64,000 nt of DNA from Amylostereum areolatum (taxonomy: Eukaryota; Basidiomycota; Agaricomycetes; Russulales; Stereaceae): positions 1-64,000 of the forward strand of contig SAXG01000063.1 in NCBI GenBank assembly GCA_012932865.1, in the 5' to 3' direction. Shown one piece after another: positions 35,921-46,402 of the stretch. Each line of letters opens with the position of its first letter. Position 1 is the stretch's first letter. Position numbers and translations under genes: made by a program. The notes under the pieces are model-generated. The model was not told where the DNA came from. It searched no databases and saw nothing but the letters and a program-made list of their open reading frames with translations.

Positions 35921-35949
35921 TCTCAAGTACTGGGAGTTTTCCTGATGTA
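35921..35949 (-). repeat. Right terminal inverted repeat
   Basis: Reverse complement of the left repeat at 34057-34085, two mismatches in 29. Confidence 0.7.
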
Positions 35950-36045
35950 TCATGCAGATACCTACGAATCGGCTATAATTTCGGTTGGCCGTGTAGGTAT
36001 CACCATATGGACGGGAAGAGGGAGGACCGGACCGGACGGGGGCAT

Positions 36046-36061
36046 AACCCTAACCCTAACC
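36046..36061 (+). repeat. Short telomere-like repeat (AACCCT)2AACC
   Basis: Sixteen bases matching the TTAGGG-type repeat common at basidiomycete chromosome ends, just right of the TIR element. Short enough to be chance. Confidence 0.35.
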
Positions 36062-36231
36062 AGACTGCCACGCAATTTGTCCTGTCCATGTCCAGCTCGT
36101 CGAGCTCGAGTTGAAGTCGTCGTCCCCCTCACTGCCCCCTCACGTCCACACATCGCATTCTCGATGGGAGTCTTCTCTTTTCATGGTTCACATGCAAACG
36201 CGGAAAGGGATCGCTCTCAAACCGACCACGA

Positions 36232-36253
36232 GGCTAGGATCCGTCTCCTAGCC
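36232..36253 (+). promoter_or_regulatory. Inverted repeat GGCTAGGA-N6-TCCTAGCC upstream of HSP-C
   Basis: Same arms and 6-nt spacing as upstream of gene B, about 125-146 bp before the gene C ATG. This reflects common ancestry of the two promoters and may mark a regulatory site. Confidence 0.45.
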
Positions 36254-36377
36254 TCGAGGCGCCGGTACGCGCTTCTCTGCGAGAGTGTGACCACGAATGG
36301 CGCCGCCTTCCTCCCCGTTCGTCCTAGATATCCACTTCATCCCTCACATCCCTACTATCCTGTTATAAATCTCAAAA

Positions 36378-38685
36378 ATGGGAATTACATCCGCAAGACA
36401 GCCTTATTCTGGGCGCAAGCGCCGCCTAGTTCTCGCATTTGATGTAGGAACAACGTTCAGTGTCGTTTCTTGCGCTGTGCTCGACCCAGGTCAAGTCCCC
36501 ACAATCCAGACGGTGGCAAGGTAAGATGACCTATATCCTTCTCGGACGCGGTCTTACTCGCCATTACGCAGGTTCCCCGGGCAGGAGGCAGGCGACACAA
36601 AGATCCCGACCGTGATCTACTACGATGCAGCGGGAAGGGTGCTCGGTGTGGGTGCGGAAGAACCCGCGATGGGGCAGGGAGACGAAGAAGACGACGGTTG
36701 GGAGGAGACGACGAAGCTTGTGAAGGTTGAACGGTACGTGGTCCCGCCTGTTCCTCCAATCCCACCGACCACGCGGCATATAGGTTTAGGATCCTGCTCT
36801 GCCCATCCGCATCCACCGCCGCCAAAGACATTCCACACCCTACCCTACCCGCATCCAAAGACATCGTCGCGGTCTACGCCGACTTCTACGCGTACTTGTA
36901 CGAGCGTGCACGCGCGTACATCACCGAGACGCACGCGAACGGCGACCTCCTGTGGCCATCGTTCTGAGCCACCCCAACGGCTGGGACGGTCCTCAGCAGG
37001 CGACCATGCGCAAGGCCTCCATCCAGGCGGGCCTTGTACCCAACACCCGGGACGGCCACGAACGCGTCAAGTTCGTCTCCGAGGGCGAGGCCGTCTTTCA
37101 CTTTAGCGTCATGAGCGGGCGGCTCGGCGACGTCATCCAGGTATTGGCGTCACTCTCCTTGCACGATTGAGGTCCCGATGTCGCTCACGAGCTGCTACCA
37201 GACGGGAGACAATGTCATGGTCATCGACGCCGGGAGGCAGAGGGTGAATCTCATTGCCTACGCGTTCGCGAACACCACCCCGATTGAGATCAAAGAGATC
37301 GCCCCGCCATCAGGTTCGTCTCGTTTACTTTCCAGATTTCTTTTCCATTTACGGCTTTCTCCCAGTAATATTTGAAGGATCCGACTCAGTCACCTACCGC
37401 GCACGCGAATACCTTGCAAGTACGTTCCCGGATCTATCCGATCGTCTACCGCACATACACTGACCTTCTTCGCAGGCAAACTTGCGAACTCCCGGTTTGG
37501 CACGCAGGCTTATGTTGACGATATCACGGAAGCTTTCTACAATACGACTATGAAGAGGTTCAAGGGGGCGGGTGATACAATGGTGAAGTTCAGCACCATC
37601 GTCGCCGATCGGGACCCCAAGGTTGGCATCCGGAATGGGCAGATCAAGCTCGCTGAGTGCGTTGCTCTGACTATTTTGTATCTAACCCTCTCAAGCTTCG
37701 CACAGAGAAGAAATGGTGGCCTTGTTTGCTCCCGCTGTGAAAGGTATCATCAGTGCTATCGAAGCCCAGCGTGCGTCGGCGTGCGAGTCGTTGGTCATCA
37801 CGGTACGTCGTCGCCCCCCCCCCCCCCCCCCCCGCCGTGTTATTCTGCTCTGATTCTCTTCCACATTAGACCTATCTCCTGGTCGGTAGTTTCGCCGCTA
37901 GTGAATATTTATTTACCGTTCTCCGGGACCACTTCTCCACGCAGGGTTTCCGCCTCTTTCGTCCTGACTCGCACACGTAGGTCACTTTCTCTCCTGCTGA
38001 GTATCTACTGTTCATAATCCCATTGTCCCTGCCTTTAGGGACAAAGCTGTCGCCGAGGGCGCTATATCTTTTCATTTCGACCGCATAACCATTGCCAAGA
38101 TGACATACGGATCCAAGTGTGCGCACAAATTCGAACACGGCCTTCTCGATCACGAGAAACGCGCATCCCAGGTGTTCTTTAGCGCAGATAGGCTCAAGAT
38201 GATCCCAGGGGGGTTCTCGACGATCCTCGCCAAAGTTAGTGTTCATAAACTATTCTCCACATTCTGCGTGCCAGCGGGCTGAGACTAATTCGAACGGGAT
38301 ACGCAGGGCACGTGTATCTTTGAGGAGAGCGAATTCAAGCACGCGTTCCATGTTATTTCGCGCTTTGGCTCTCAACACATCGAATGTGAGATTACCTGCT
38401 ACCGCGGGGACGTTTTCTATCCCGAGTGGACGTACGAGGAGCCTGGTATGTTTCCTCTTTTCGCCATGCCTGTCCGCGTGCCGGCTGGTTTTATGTCTGA
38501 TATCGTCATCCATAGATCTATTTTCGACGCTCTGCACCATCTCTGCAGACATATCGAGCGTCCCGAAGGAGGTACGTCGATGTATTTGCCTGGAATGCTG
38601 GTGAAGACACTGACGGCTTTCGTATTACAGAGGTCCTGCGAAGGTAGTGTACGACGACGACTTTCCGGTGACCGTCGCGGACTAG
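36378..38685 (+). pseudogene. Broken HSPA12-type Hsp70-like gene C
   Basis: Starts MGITSARQPYSGRKRR and follows the exon order of gene B, with long identical stretches (for example the codons for ADFYAYLYERARAYITETHA). Damage is clear. A 22-nt deletion after LLW (near 36955) causes a frameshift to an immediate TGA. The phosphate-2 loop reads DAGRQRVNLIAY instead of DAGGGTVDLSTY, and phosphate 1 is FDVGTTFSVVSC. The exon encoding the CTISAD...GMTERKAHLAW region is mostly deleted (near 38560-38630). The tail VVYDDDFPVTVAD is still readable. It is a recent duplicate of gene B that lost function. Confidence 0.88.
37814..37833 (+). repeat. C20 tract in an intron of HSP-C
   Basis: Twenty cytosines in the intron corresponding to gene B 22875-22933, where gene B has ordinary mixed sequence. 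Confidence 0.85.
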
Positions 38686-38851
38686 TGACCAGTGATGTCT
38701 GTGGACTTGGTGCTGCGTTGTGTCATCTAGCTTTCGTCCCATCTTGTTGTCCTTATATCGCTCTCCGTCGCTGGCAACCAATGTACATGAATAAAAATGT
38801 CATCGTACGAACATACAACACAAGATGCTATCGAAGTCATAACACTCGCGA

Positions 38852-40307
38852 TCAGTTCTCCAACCGGCAGAGCACCACTTTCGGTTTCAATATCACCGAC
38901 GCATCCTCCCCCATCCCTCTCTTCGCCCTCAACCCAAGCTCAGTCGTACACAGAACGCCCCACCTTCCTCCCTCATCCGCCTCTATCCGCATTCCACACT
39001 CCATCGTTACGGGATCGAAGGCGCTCCCTACCTCAACAATGTACGGCTCTATGCTTCCAACCGCCCCCGCGTCCTCTCCAAGCACGCCATTCGTCTCCAT
39101 AGCAAGTTTCATCGCGCGCCGCACGCCCGCATCCGCGTGCGTATCTACCATCGTGCGCGCGGAGGCAAGGGTGGGGACATAGCCCGCGGCTAGGAGGGTG
39201 AGCGCGAGGAACTCGACACCGTGTACGCTGAGATGGGTTTCGGTCGCGCGGGTGGAGGATTGGGAGGAGGCTTCGCGCGTATGTTTCCGGGTGAGGGCAC
39301 GCCAACGGCGTGCAATCGGCTCCGTTTCTGCACCATAACGACACATAGACTAATTAGCAAAGATCAATTCGAAACCGAGCAGACCACGGGAGACTGGAAG
39401 AGCCTGGGGGCGTGAAGGAAGAGGAAAGAGACACACCGGCTTTCCCCACCCGCTCATCCAGTTCGCGCAACGCGTCGACCACGGGCTCTGCACCAAATAT
39501 CCAGTCCATCACCACCCGTCGTGCCCAGTTCACCGCGCACGCCTGCAACGCAGGCTTGAGCGCGCTCGCAGCGTCTGCGCGCAGGAGCTGTACCACGCCC
39601 GGACCGACCCACGCGCCGACCGTCACGCACGCCCTCTCCGCCGCGGGGGTGCGCTGACCTGAGATCAGTTCCCCCGCACCCGCCTGCGTCACCGTGTCGG
39701 CCAGGGTACCCACGATCCGCGCGATCTCGTCGTTGACGCCCCGCACGAGCTCGACCACGCGCGCCTCTGCACCAACCTGATCCGCCGCGTCGGGCGTTCC
39801 CGGGCCGGAGTCGGCGCCGGGGAAGAACGCGCGGAGCTCGTTCGCCTCCCTCTTCTTCCATTCCACCTCCCGTCGTAGACCGTCCGCCTCGGCGTCCATG
39901 CGCGCCATCTCGCGCTTGCAGGCGCCGAGCGCTTCCTGCGCGCGCTGCAGCTCGACCTTGGTCTTGTGCAATGCGGCGGCGTGTAGGGCGGACGCCTTCT
40001 TTTCGCGCTGGAAGGCCTGCTTCCAGTCGTCGATGAGGAGGGCGGAAGTTGCTGCGTCGGAAGGGGAGGGCGGAGGCGGGTCTCTTGTGGTGACTCTCTG
40101 TGAGAGAGATGAGAGCTCGACGGAGACCGCACCTGTGCAGCTTACCTTGCGTCCTGAGACGGGCCCGCCCAGTACCCGTAGACTTGGGGGCATGATGGAG
40201 AGGAAGAAGTCGCGGAAGAGCATCGGGTTGTGCGGAGGACAGCGGGAAGAGGAGGAGATGTGGGAGGGGGCAGGTGGGGAGGGTGGGTTATGGGCCGTTG
40301 AATGCAT
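38852..40307 (-). CDS. Coiled-coil protein CC2
   Basis: Three exons (40307-40146, 40097-39437, 39327-38852) give 432 residues. The first intron is 48 nt and could be read through in frame, but has clean GTAAGC and CACAG borders. The second (109 nt) is the family phase-1 intron, right before ETEPIARRWRALTRKHTREA. The N-terminus contains a moderately hydrophobic stretch (MLFRDFFLSIMPPSLRVLGG), then a Pro/Ser linker and an E/A/K-rich coiled coil (about 75-150). The C-terminal motif is VLCTTELGLRAK...VILKPKVVL. The coiled coil is shorter than in CC1. It ends convergently with gene C, whose stop is 166 bp away. Confidence 0.82.
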
Positions 40308-40628
40308 GGTCGGCGTGTGCTGTGTAAGTAGGGAGGCATGGGCGGCGCGTGCGCGCGGACATTTATATCGTATCTATCGCGCTGGACGCGAACACGCCCG
40401 GTCGGTTAGTGCTGACCTCGTTGGACGTTGCTGGTCGTACCACGAGGCGAATGTGAAGGAGCGGGTCTGATTGTCGACCCGCCTGGCGCTCCAAGCGCTC
40501 CAAGCGTGCGTGTGCACCACGCATGTTCGGAGATGATGGATTGCAGTACACTTGATTCGATGAAAGTGATACAAGTACACACCCGCTCAATGATACTAAT
40601 ATACATGCTGGAAGCCTAGAGATGCCCC
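40308..40628. other. Spacer between CC2 and HSP-D
   Basis: Contains the CC2 promoter and the HSP-D 3' end; no further feature seen. Confidence 0.4.
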
Positions 40629-43081
40629 TCAGTCGGCGACAGTGACGGCAAAATCGTCGTCGTAAACGACTGATGCGGGACCCCTGTGAAAGCAGTCAGC
40701 GCCTTTCAAGCAAGATCGACATGATATGAATGCGTACCGCTTTGTCTTTTTCTATAGGATCAAGCGAGCAGTTACGTGAGCAATGCAGGAAGGCCAAAAG
40801 GAAGACGAGGCACACCTTTACCGTCCATCCGGCGAATGCCTTCAACTCCGTCAACCCCAAGGACATTATGACCGAGTACGTCCGGTCGTGGTACTTCCCA
40901 AGGGGCCCATGCCGCACAATGGTCGGAACGTTCGATAAATCGCCCGTGATGGTGCAGAGCGTCGAGAAAACCTCTATAACAGTGAGATATATATATAAGT
41001 TTTCTAAGCGAAATGTGGAGAGACGACGCACTACCGGACTCGTCGATGAATTCGGGGACGTCATCTCCCCGATAGCAAAGTATCTCTTTTCGCATGTGGT
41101 TCAAATCCTCTCTGTTCCTCGAAGACTTGATGAACTCTTCTTCGAATTCGGTGGTCACCGACACCTGCGTCCCCTGCGTCCAAGCGTTTGAAATATAAGA
41201 GTAAGGATGTCAGAAGCGAGCTTTACCTTTTTTACGATCGGGTAGAACGCACACGGCAGGTAGAGTCCGCCGTCGAGATCGGTGTACGCAGAGTCCGACC
41301 GACGATAATGGTTTGGTTTGGTCGGGTCGTAGGCCACAGCACCCTCGATGCCGTAGGTGAGTTTTGCGACGCGCGTAGAGACGTAGTGGTCCAGATAGAA
41401 CGACACTGCGCCTTCGGCGACGGCCTTCACCCTGAAGAACGTGATCGTCAAAGGCGGACGAACACAGAACAGCAGATGAACGTACGTATGCTCGTCCGGT
41501 CGAAAGAGGCTCAGACCTTTCTTCTCCAGGTGCTCCTTCAGTCGAGAGAACAGGTACTCGCTCGCGGCGAAGCCTCCGACAAGACAGAACGTCTACCAGC
41601 AATGCCTGAGAGCGCGCCAATGATAAGGAACTAAAAGACGCACGGTAATTTTCTTAGACCCAGCCGCTGTCTGCTGAGCTTCGATAGTCCGGATAACATC
41701 CTGTACAGACGGGTCGAAGAACGAGCGCAATTGATCTCTACAACCAGCGAGTGAGCACGCAGTCCTAGAGAGTGTAGATCCTGACGGACCTGGTAAACTT
41801 GATTTGCCCGCTTCGAATACCAACGCTGGGGTCCCGGTCAGCGAGCATATTGCTAAATTTGACCATGGCATCGGCATCTCCCTTGAAGCGCTTCTTCGCG
41901 GTCTGGTCGAATAGTTCACAGATGGTGTCAAGGTAGCGCTTCTCTCCGAACCGGGACGATTTGAGTTTCTCTGGTGGGCGAATGAGAACGGGAACATCAT
42001 TGGGGCAACGTATGGAAAAGAAACCTTTCAAGAAGGCATGCGCGCGCTGCCGTACCATGACTGAACCTTGGAAGATGCCTGCATGGCCATACTTAGTAAG
42101 AGACGAAGAGTATCTAAAAGAGACGGTGCTCACAAGCAGATTCGGCGATCTCGGCGATCTTCACAGGCGAAGCCTGCGTGAAAATGTACGCGCTCAGATC
42201 TACGGTTCCCCCGCCCGCGTCGATGATCATCACATTCCTCCCCATCTGTAACAACATGAGCCCACGGGTAGACGGAGACAGTGAGGAAACGTACTACAAT
42301 CGCTTCCGACATCAGTCCCTTGGAGATGCAGTAATGAAAGCTGGATTCGCCCTCCGTCACGAACGAGACCCGCTCCTGTCCTCTGGGCGTATCTGGCACC
42401 AGTCCCGCCATGATAGCCGCTTTCCGCATCGCGCTTTGTTGCTGACCTTCCCAGCCGTTGGGGTGGCTCAGTACAAAGTCGATCTCGCCTTGAACCGATC
42501 GCCAAATCGAGTCGCCGCTGACGTTGGTCTCGCAGATGTAGGTGCGCACGCGGTCAAACAGGTATCGATAAAAGTCGGCGACGACGGATACGATGTTTTT
42601 GGAAGGAGGAAGGACGGCGGTAGGGATATTGGGATCGTAGGAAGTGGATTTGGGGCGGAGGAGTAATTTGAACCTGACACGAACGACGGAGGGTAAGACC
42701 GGGCCAACATGGCGAAGCGGCGTCACGCACCATTCCACCTTGAGTGGTTCAACTAAAGTCCATTCCTTCTCATCCTCTCCATCTATGTCCTCGAGCGGCG
42801 GCTCTTCGGCGCCAACGGCGAGTACTCTGCCGTTCGCGTCGTAGTGTATGACCGTCCTGACCTTGGAATCGCCTGCGTCCTGTCCCGGATATCTACCACG
42901 GCGTTTCGATAAGCTTGTGGCCCTAGGCTGATATCATCGGACTTTACCTGGTCACAGTTCTGATCTCTGGTGGTCTCCCCGGATCCAACAAAGCATACGA
43001 GATACCGCTGAATGTGGTGCCAAGGTCGAATGCGATGACGAGTCGTCGTTTGAGCCCTGAATACGGCTGTCGTGCAGACAT
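40629..43081 (-). CDS. HSPA12-type Hsp70-like ATPase D
   Basis: Starts MSARQPYSGLKRRLVIAFDL. Signatures are FDLGTTFSGISYALLDPG, IIDAGGGTVDLSAYIF and CLVGGFAASEYLFSRL. The second half contains AEGAVSFYLDHYVSTRVAKL, FSTLCTITGDLS and LGLTELKAFAGW, with tail VVYDDDFAVTVAD. Exons follow the same splice pattern as gene B (about 13), with introns in matching places, and I found no frame break. The family role is ATP-dependent and cytosolic, without the classic peptide-binding domain. It lies head-to-tail 0.55 kb from gene E on the same strand. Confidence 0.88.
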
Positions 43082-43630
43082 CGAACGGTCGCGAGGATAA
43101 GTTGTAGCAATGACGGCTGGCTGTGTGCGTATTGAAGAAGGGAGGATGCGTGGGCGTGGGCGTGGCGTCTACATGTGTCGAATACGAGTCAATTAAATAA
43201 GTTCAAGCCAGAACATCACGAGGCGCTACGCGTCTTCTTCCTTACCTATGCGCAGCCAGCTTCGAAAGGCGCTGGGGGTCGTGAGGGGTGCGGCAATAAA
43301 GGCATAGGAAAGGAGCTGGGCGAGTACATAGAGACCGTCCAGGGGACGAGACCGGACGGGACGATGGAGAGCATAAGCGGCAAGAAGGAACAACATTATT
43401 ATCTTGTGTAAGGTTCCACTTATCCACCCGTAACCGAGTTATCACACGTGGTATAATTCGATACAAAAATGCACTCTAAGTACGACAACGACGCAACATT
43501 CGATCGTTGCGTATTCCGATAACCGCTCGTCGTATGCAAAAATAAAGGCCGTATATTGGCATTTGCTTCGTCCAGAGACACCAACAGAAGGTCAGCGGGG
43601 GTCGCGGCAGTGAAAGTAAGAAAGGGAACG
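43082..43630. other. Spacer between HSP-D and HSP-E
   Basis: A 78-codon frame at 43175-43411 begins with GTG and lacks an ATG, so I do not call it. Otherwise only the HSP-D promoter and HSP-E 3' end are expected here. Confidence 0.4.
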
Positions 43631-46119
43631 CTAGGGATTTGGTACCGTCACCCCGAGATTAGCATCGTACACAATCGCTGCCGGACCCCTGCGGTCATGC
43701 ACTTACAGTGAGTCACAGTTTCGTACCCCAGGATGGAAAAAACTTACGATGTTTCAACGCCCTGATACCAATCATCATAATAGGTGGTTAGCAATGGTCA
43801 ACCCAGCGACAAGTCGGAGAGAGTGACCGGCGATACCCACCTCTTCGAACCATGAAAGGTGTGCTTTGAGCTCCGTCAGCCCAAATGCCAGGACTACAGA
43901 GAACTCCTGCCGCCAGTACGGTCCCTGAGGGCTGTACTGGATGACTTTGGGTATAGCCGAGATATCCGCTGAGATGGTACATAAGGTTGAAAACCCGTCT
44001 GGGCGTATGGTCTATGAGCAAGACATGGAAGACGCAGATACAAGGGGACGACACATGCCTGGATCCTCGTCCATCCAATTCGGTGCATCAGCTCCGCGGT
44101 AGCAGAGTATTCTACTCGAGAGTGTACTTCCGTCGTCCAACTTTCCGGTCCATATCAAGGGTGTCTTGAACAGCGTCGTTTCAGAGACCTGTGTCCCCTG
44201 TTTCCTTACGGTCAGCAACGCATCTTCAAAGTTAAAAACCCCCGAAGAGAAGTTATACTTGTCGGATTGTCGTTAGAAACCCGCCTGGAAGGTACGGTTT
44301 CCCGTTCACTTTTTGGAAAACCTTGTCGCACCGGGAGCGGTGGCTAGCGTCGTACCTCTGGTATGGACGGGAGCAGGTTGTACCGTACGTGAGCCTCGCC
44401 ACGCGTGTCGACACAAAATGGTCGATGTGAAAGGACACGGCGCCGAGTGCGACCGCTTTCCCCCTAGAATCTGGATTAGTTGGGGGCAGTAAGTATGTAA
44501 TGTCGATGGTCTCGTACGTACGTGTGGTTGTCTGGGCGGAACAGCCGAAACCCACGTCCTCCCAAGTGCGCGTCGAGTTCGTTGTATAGATACTCACTCG
44601 CGGCGAACCCACCAACAAGGAAGTGGGCCTCCCACCGCCAGCTTCAAAAAGATGCATGCGGGATTCACGATTCGAAGACTCACTGATATTCCCGTCGGTT
44701 CCATTGCTTCCTGCTGAGTGTTGATCGCGCAGATGATATCCTTGATCCCCGGGTCGAAATAGCTACGGACCTCTTGTCTGAAATTTCTTGTTAGAGAACA
44801 CGAAAAGAAAAAAGGCCAGAACCACGCACTCTGTGAGTTTGATCCGCCCATGTCGTATGCCCATTTCGCGATCCTCGTCGTTGACACTTCCAAACTTGAC
44901 GAATGAATCGCCGATACCTTTGAAACGCTTCTTTGCCGCCTGGTCAAACTCGTGAGCTATTGTGGCGACGGAAGACTTCGTTCCGAAGCGCGAAAGTGTG
45001 AGCTTTTCTGGGGGTTTGGACGTGAGCATGCGGGTAGACAATGCAAATCGAGTACTTAGGAACCTGTGAGGTTGCATGTCGCGCGGCGGCGTACGAAGTC
45101 GGAGCCCGCAAAGATACCTGACCGCGGACCCATCAGCGCAGGGAGAAGCATAAACAGCCCGGATACAGACATCCAGGTTTCGCAACCTCCTGAACTTTGA
45201 GCGGGGACATGTCAGAAAACCTGTACGTGCTCAAGTCGACGGTTCCGCCGCCAGCGTCGATTATCATGACGGTGTTGCTCTTCTGCGTGGTCAACCGGCT
45301 CGTTAGCGCAATAGGGCATCCTAAGTCCCACGCGCGCACCTTGACTTCGCCCGAGATCAGCCCGCTGGCAAGGCAATAATGTAAACTAGCTTCCCCCTCC
45401 GAGACAAATGTCACCCGTGCATGACCCGATGCGTTATCAGGCACCAAACCAGCTTTCACAGCCGCCTTGCGCATGGTGGATTGCTGAGCCCCCAGCCATC
45501 CGTTTGGATGGCTGAGAACAATGTCAATGTCGTCTTCGAAGGAATCATAGAGGAGGTGACCATTTGCATGCGTTTGGCGGATGTACGAGCGGGCGTGCTC
45601 GAAAAGGTAGCGGTAGAAATCCGCGTAGACGTCGAGTATGTCTTTTGAGGCGGGGAGCTTACAGTATTGCATGTCGTCGACCGCGACTGAGATTGATTTG
45701 GGCCGCAGGAGGAGTTTGAACCTGCGAGGGTAAAAATCAGTAGGGGAGTATGAAAAAAGATCAAAACATACCATTGCACTTTAACGGGAGCGACGGGGTT
45801 CTCCGTTTCCTCGCCGCCTTCATCGTCGAAATCGAGCTCTTCAGCGCCGACCGCCCGTACGTTCCCATCAGGATCGTACCATATGATGGTTTGAACCTTG
45901 GAGTCTCCAGCCTCTTGACCTGGATAGCTGAAGAAACGTATATGGAAGCGATATTCAAATGAAGGAGGGATGGACGGGGACTGACCGGCAGACGATGTTT
46001 ATCTCAGGAACAAGTCCAGGATCCAGTATGGCGTACGCTACGCCGCTGTACGTTGTACCGAGATCTATTCCTAAAACCAGACGTCGCTTGGTTCCGTGAT
46101 ATGGTCGACGGTGAGCCAT
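43631..46119 (-). CDS. HSPA12-type Hsp70-like ATPase E
   Basis: Starts MAHRRPYHGTKRRLVLGIDL. Signatures are IDLGTTYSGVAYAILDPG, IIDAGGGTVDLSTYRF and FLVGGFAASEYLYNEL, followed by HPNGWLGAQQSTMRKAAVKA-type text typical of the family. Exons match gene B in order and I found no frame break. The C-terminus is IVYDANLGVTVPNP, diverged from the DDDFAVTVA tail of genes A-D. With gene F it forms a sub-branch (TTYSG rather than TTFSG). It is transcribed divergently from CC3, with 283 bp between the two start codons. Confidence 0.88.
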
Positions 46120-46231
46120 GGTACGCAATGAAGATGGTGGGGGGTGAGAACGCTGGCGGCGACGATTGCCCCGAGCACCCATAAATCTACCCATATTTCG
46201 TCACGCTGACCTTCCAAGCAGTGGTGACGCG

Positions 46232-46323
46232 TGCTTCTGCTTATCCGTCACTTGGAGGGATCCTCATGCTGATCATACGTAGACGCGTGTTTTGCCTCGT
46301 GTGCCAAGTACCCGTGTCCTAGG
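46232..46323. promoter_or_regulatory. Shared promoter elements of the HSP-E/CC3 pair
   Basis: Two blocks are conserved with the F/CC4 intergenic region. TGCTTCTGCTTATCCGTCAC (46232-46251) matches 51503-51522 at 18 of 20 positions. GTACCCGTGTCCTAGG (46308-46323) is identical to 51584-51599. Spacing between blocks is nearly the same (76 and 81 bp), while the surrounding intergenic DNA has diverged more. This fits a bidirectional promoter. Confidence 0.5.
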
Positions 46324-46402
46324 GTTTATTTTAAGGCTTCAGAGCGAGGACGTCGTGGAGGCGAGACTGACCTCGTTCTCCTCGACCCCACATCCGGCCC
46401 TC

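Larger units (their letters stand above)
34057..35949. mobile_element. Candidate non-autonomous TIR transposon, 1.9 kb
   Basis: The ends form a terminal inverted repeat of about 29 bp with two mismatches. Left 34057-34085 begins TACATCAGGAAAACTCCC; right 35921-35949 is its reverse complement. Inside both ends are further subterminal repeats rich in CCAAGT/ACTTGG for about 200 bp, diverged but mirrored. No transposase is recognisable; the interior holds a 24-bp minisatellite. The terminal TA on both sides could be a TA target duplication (Tc1/mariner-like) or part of the repeat. Confidence 0.6.

Noticed and set aside
43175..43411. 78-codon plus-strand frame between HSP-D and HSP-E
   Set aside because: Begins with GTG, has no ATG, and shows no paralogue despite heavy duplication in this region.
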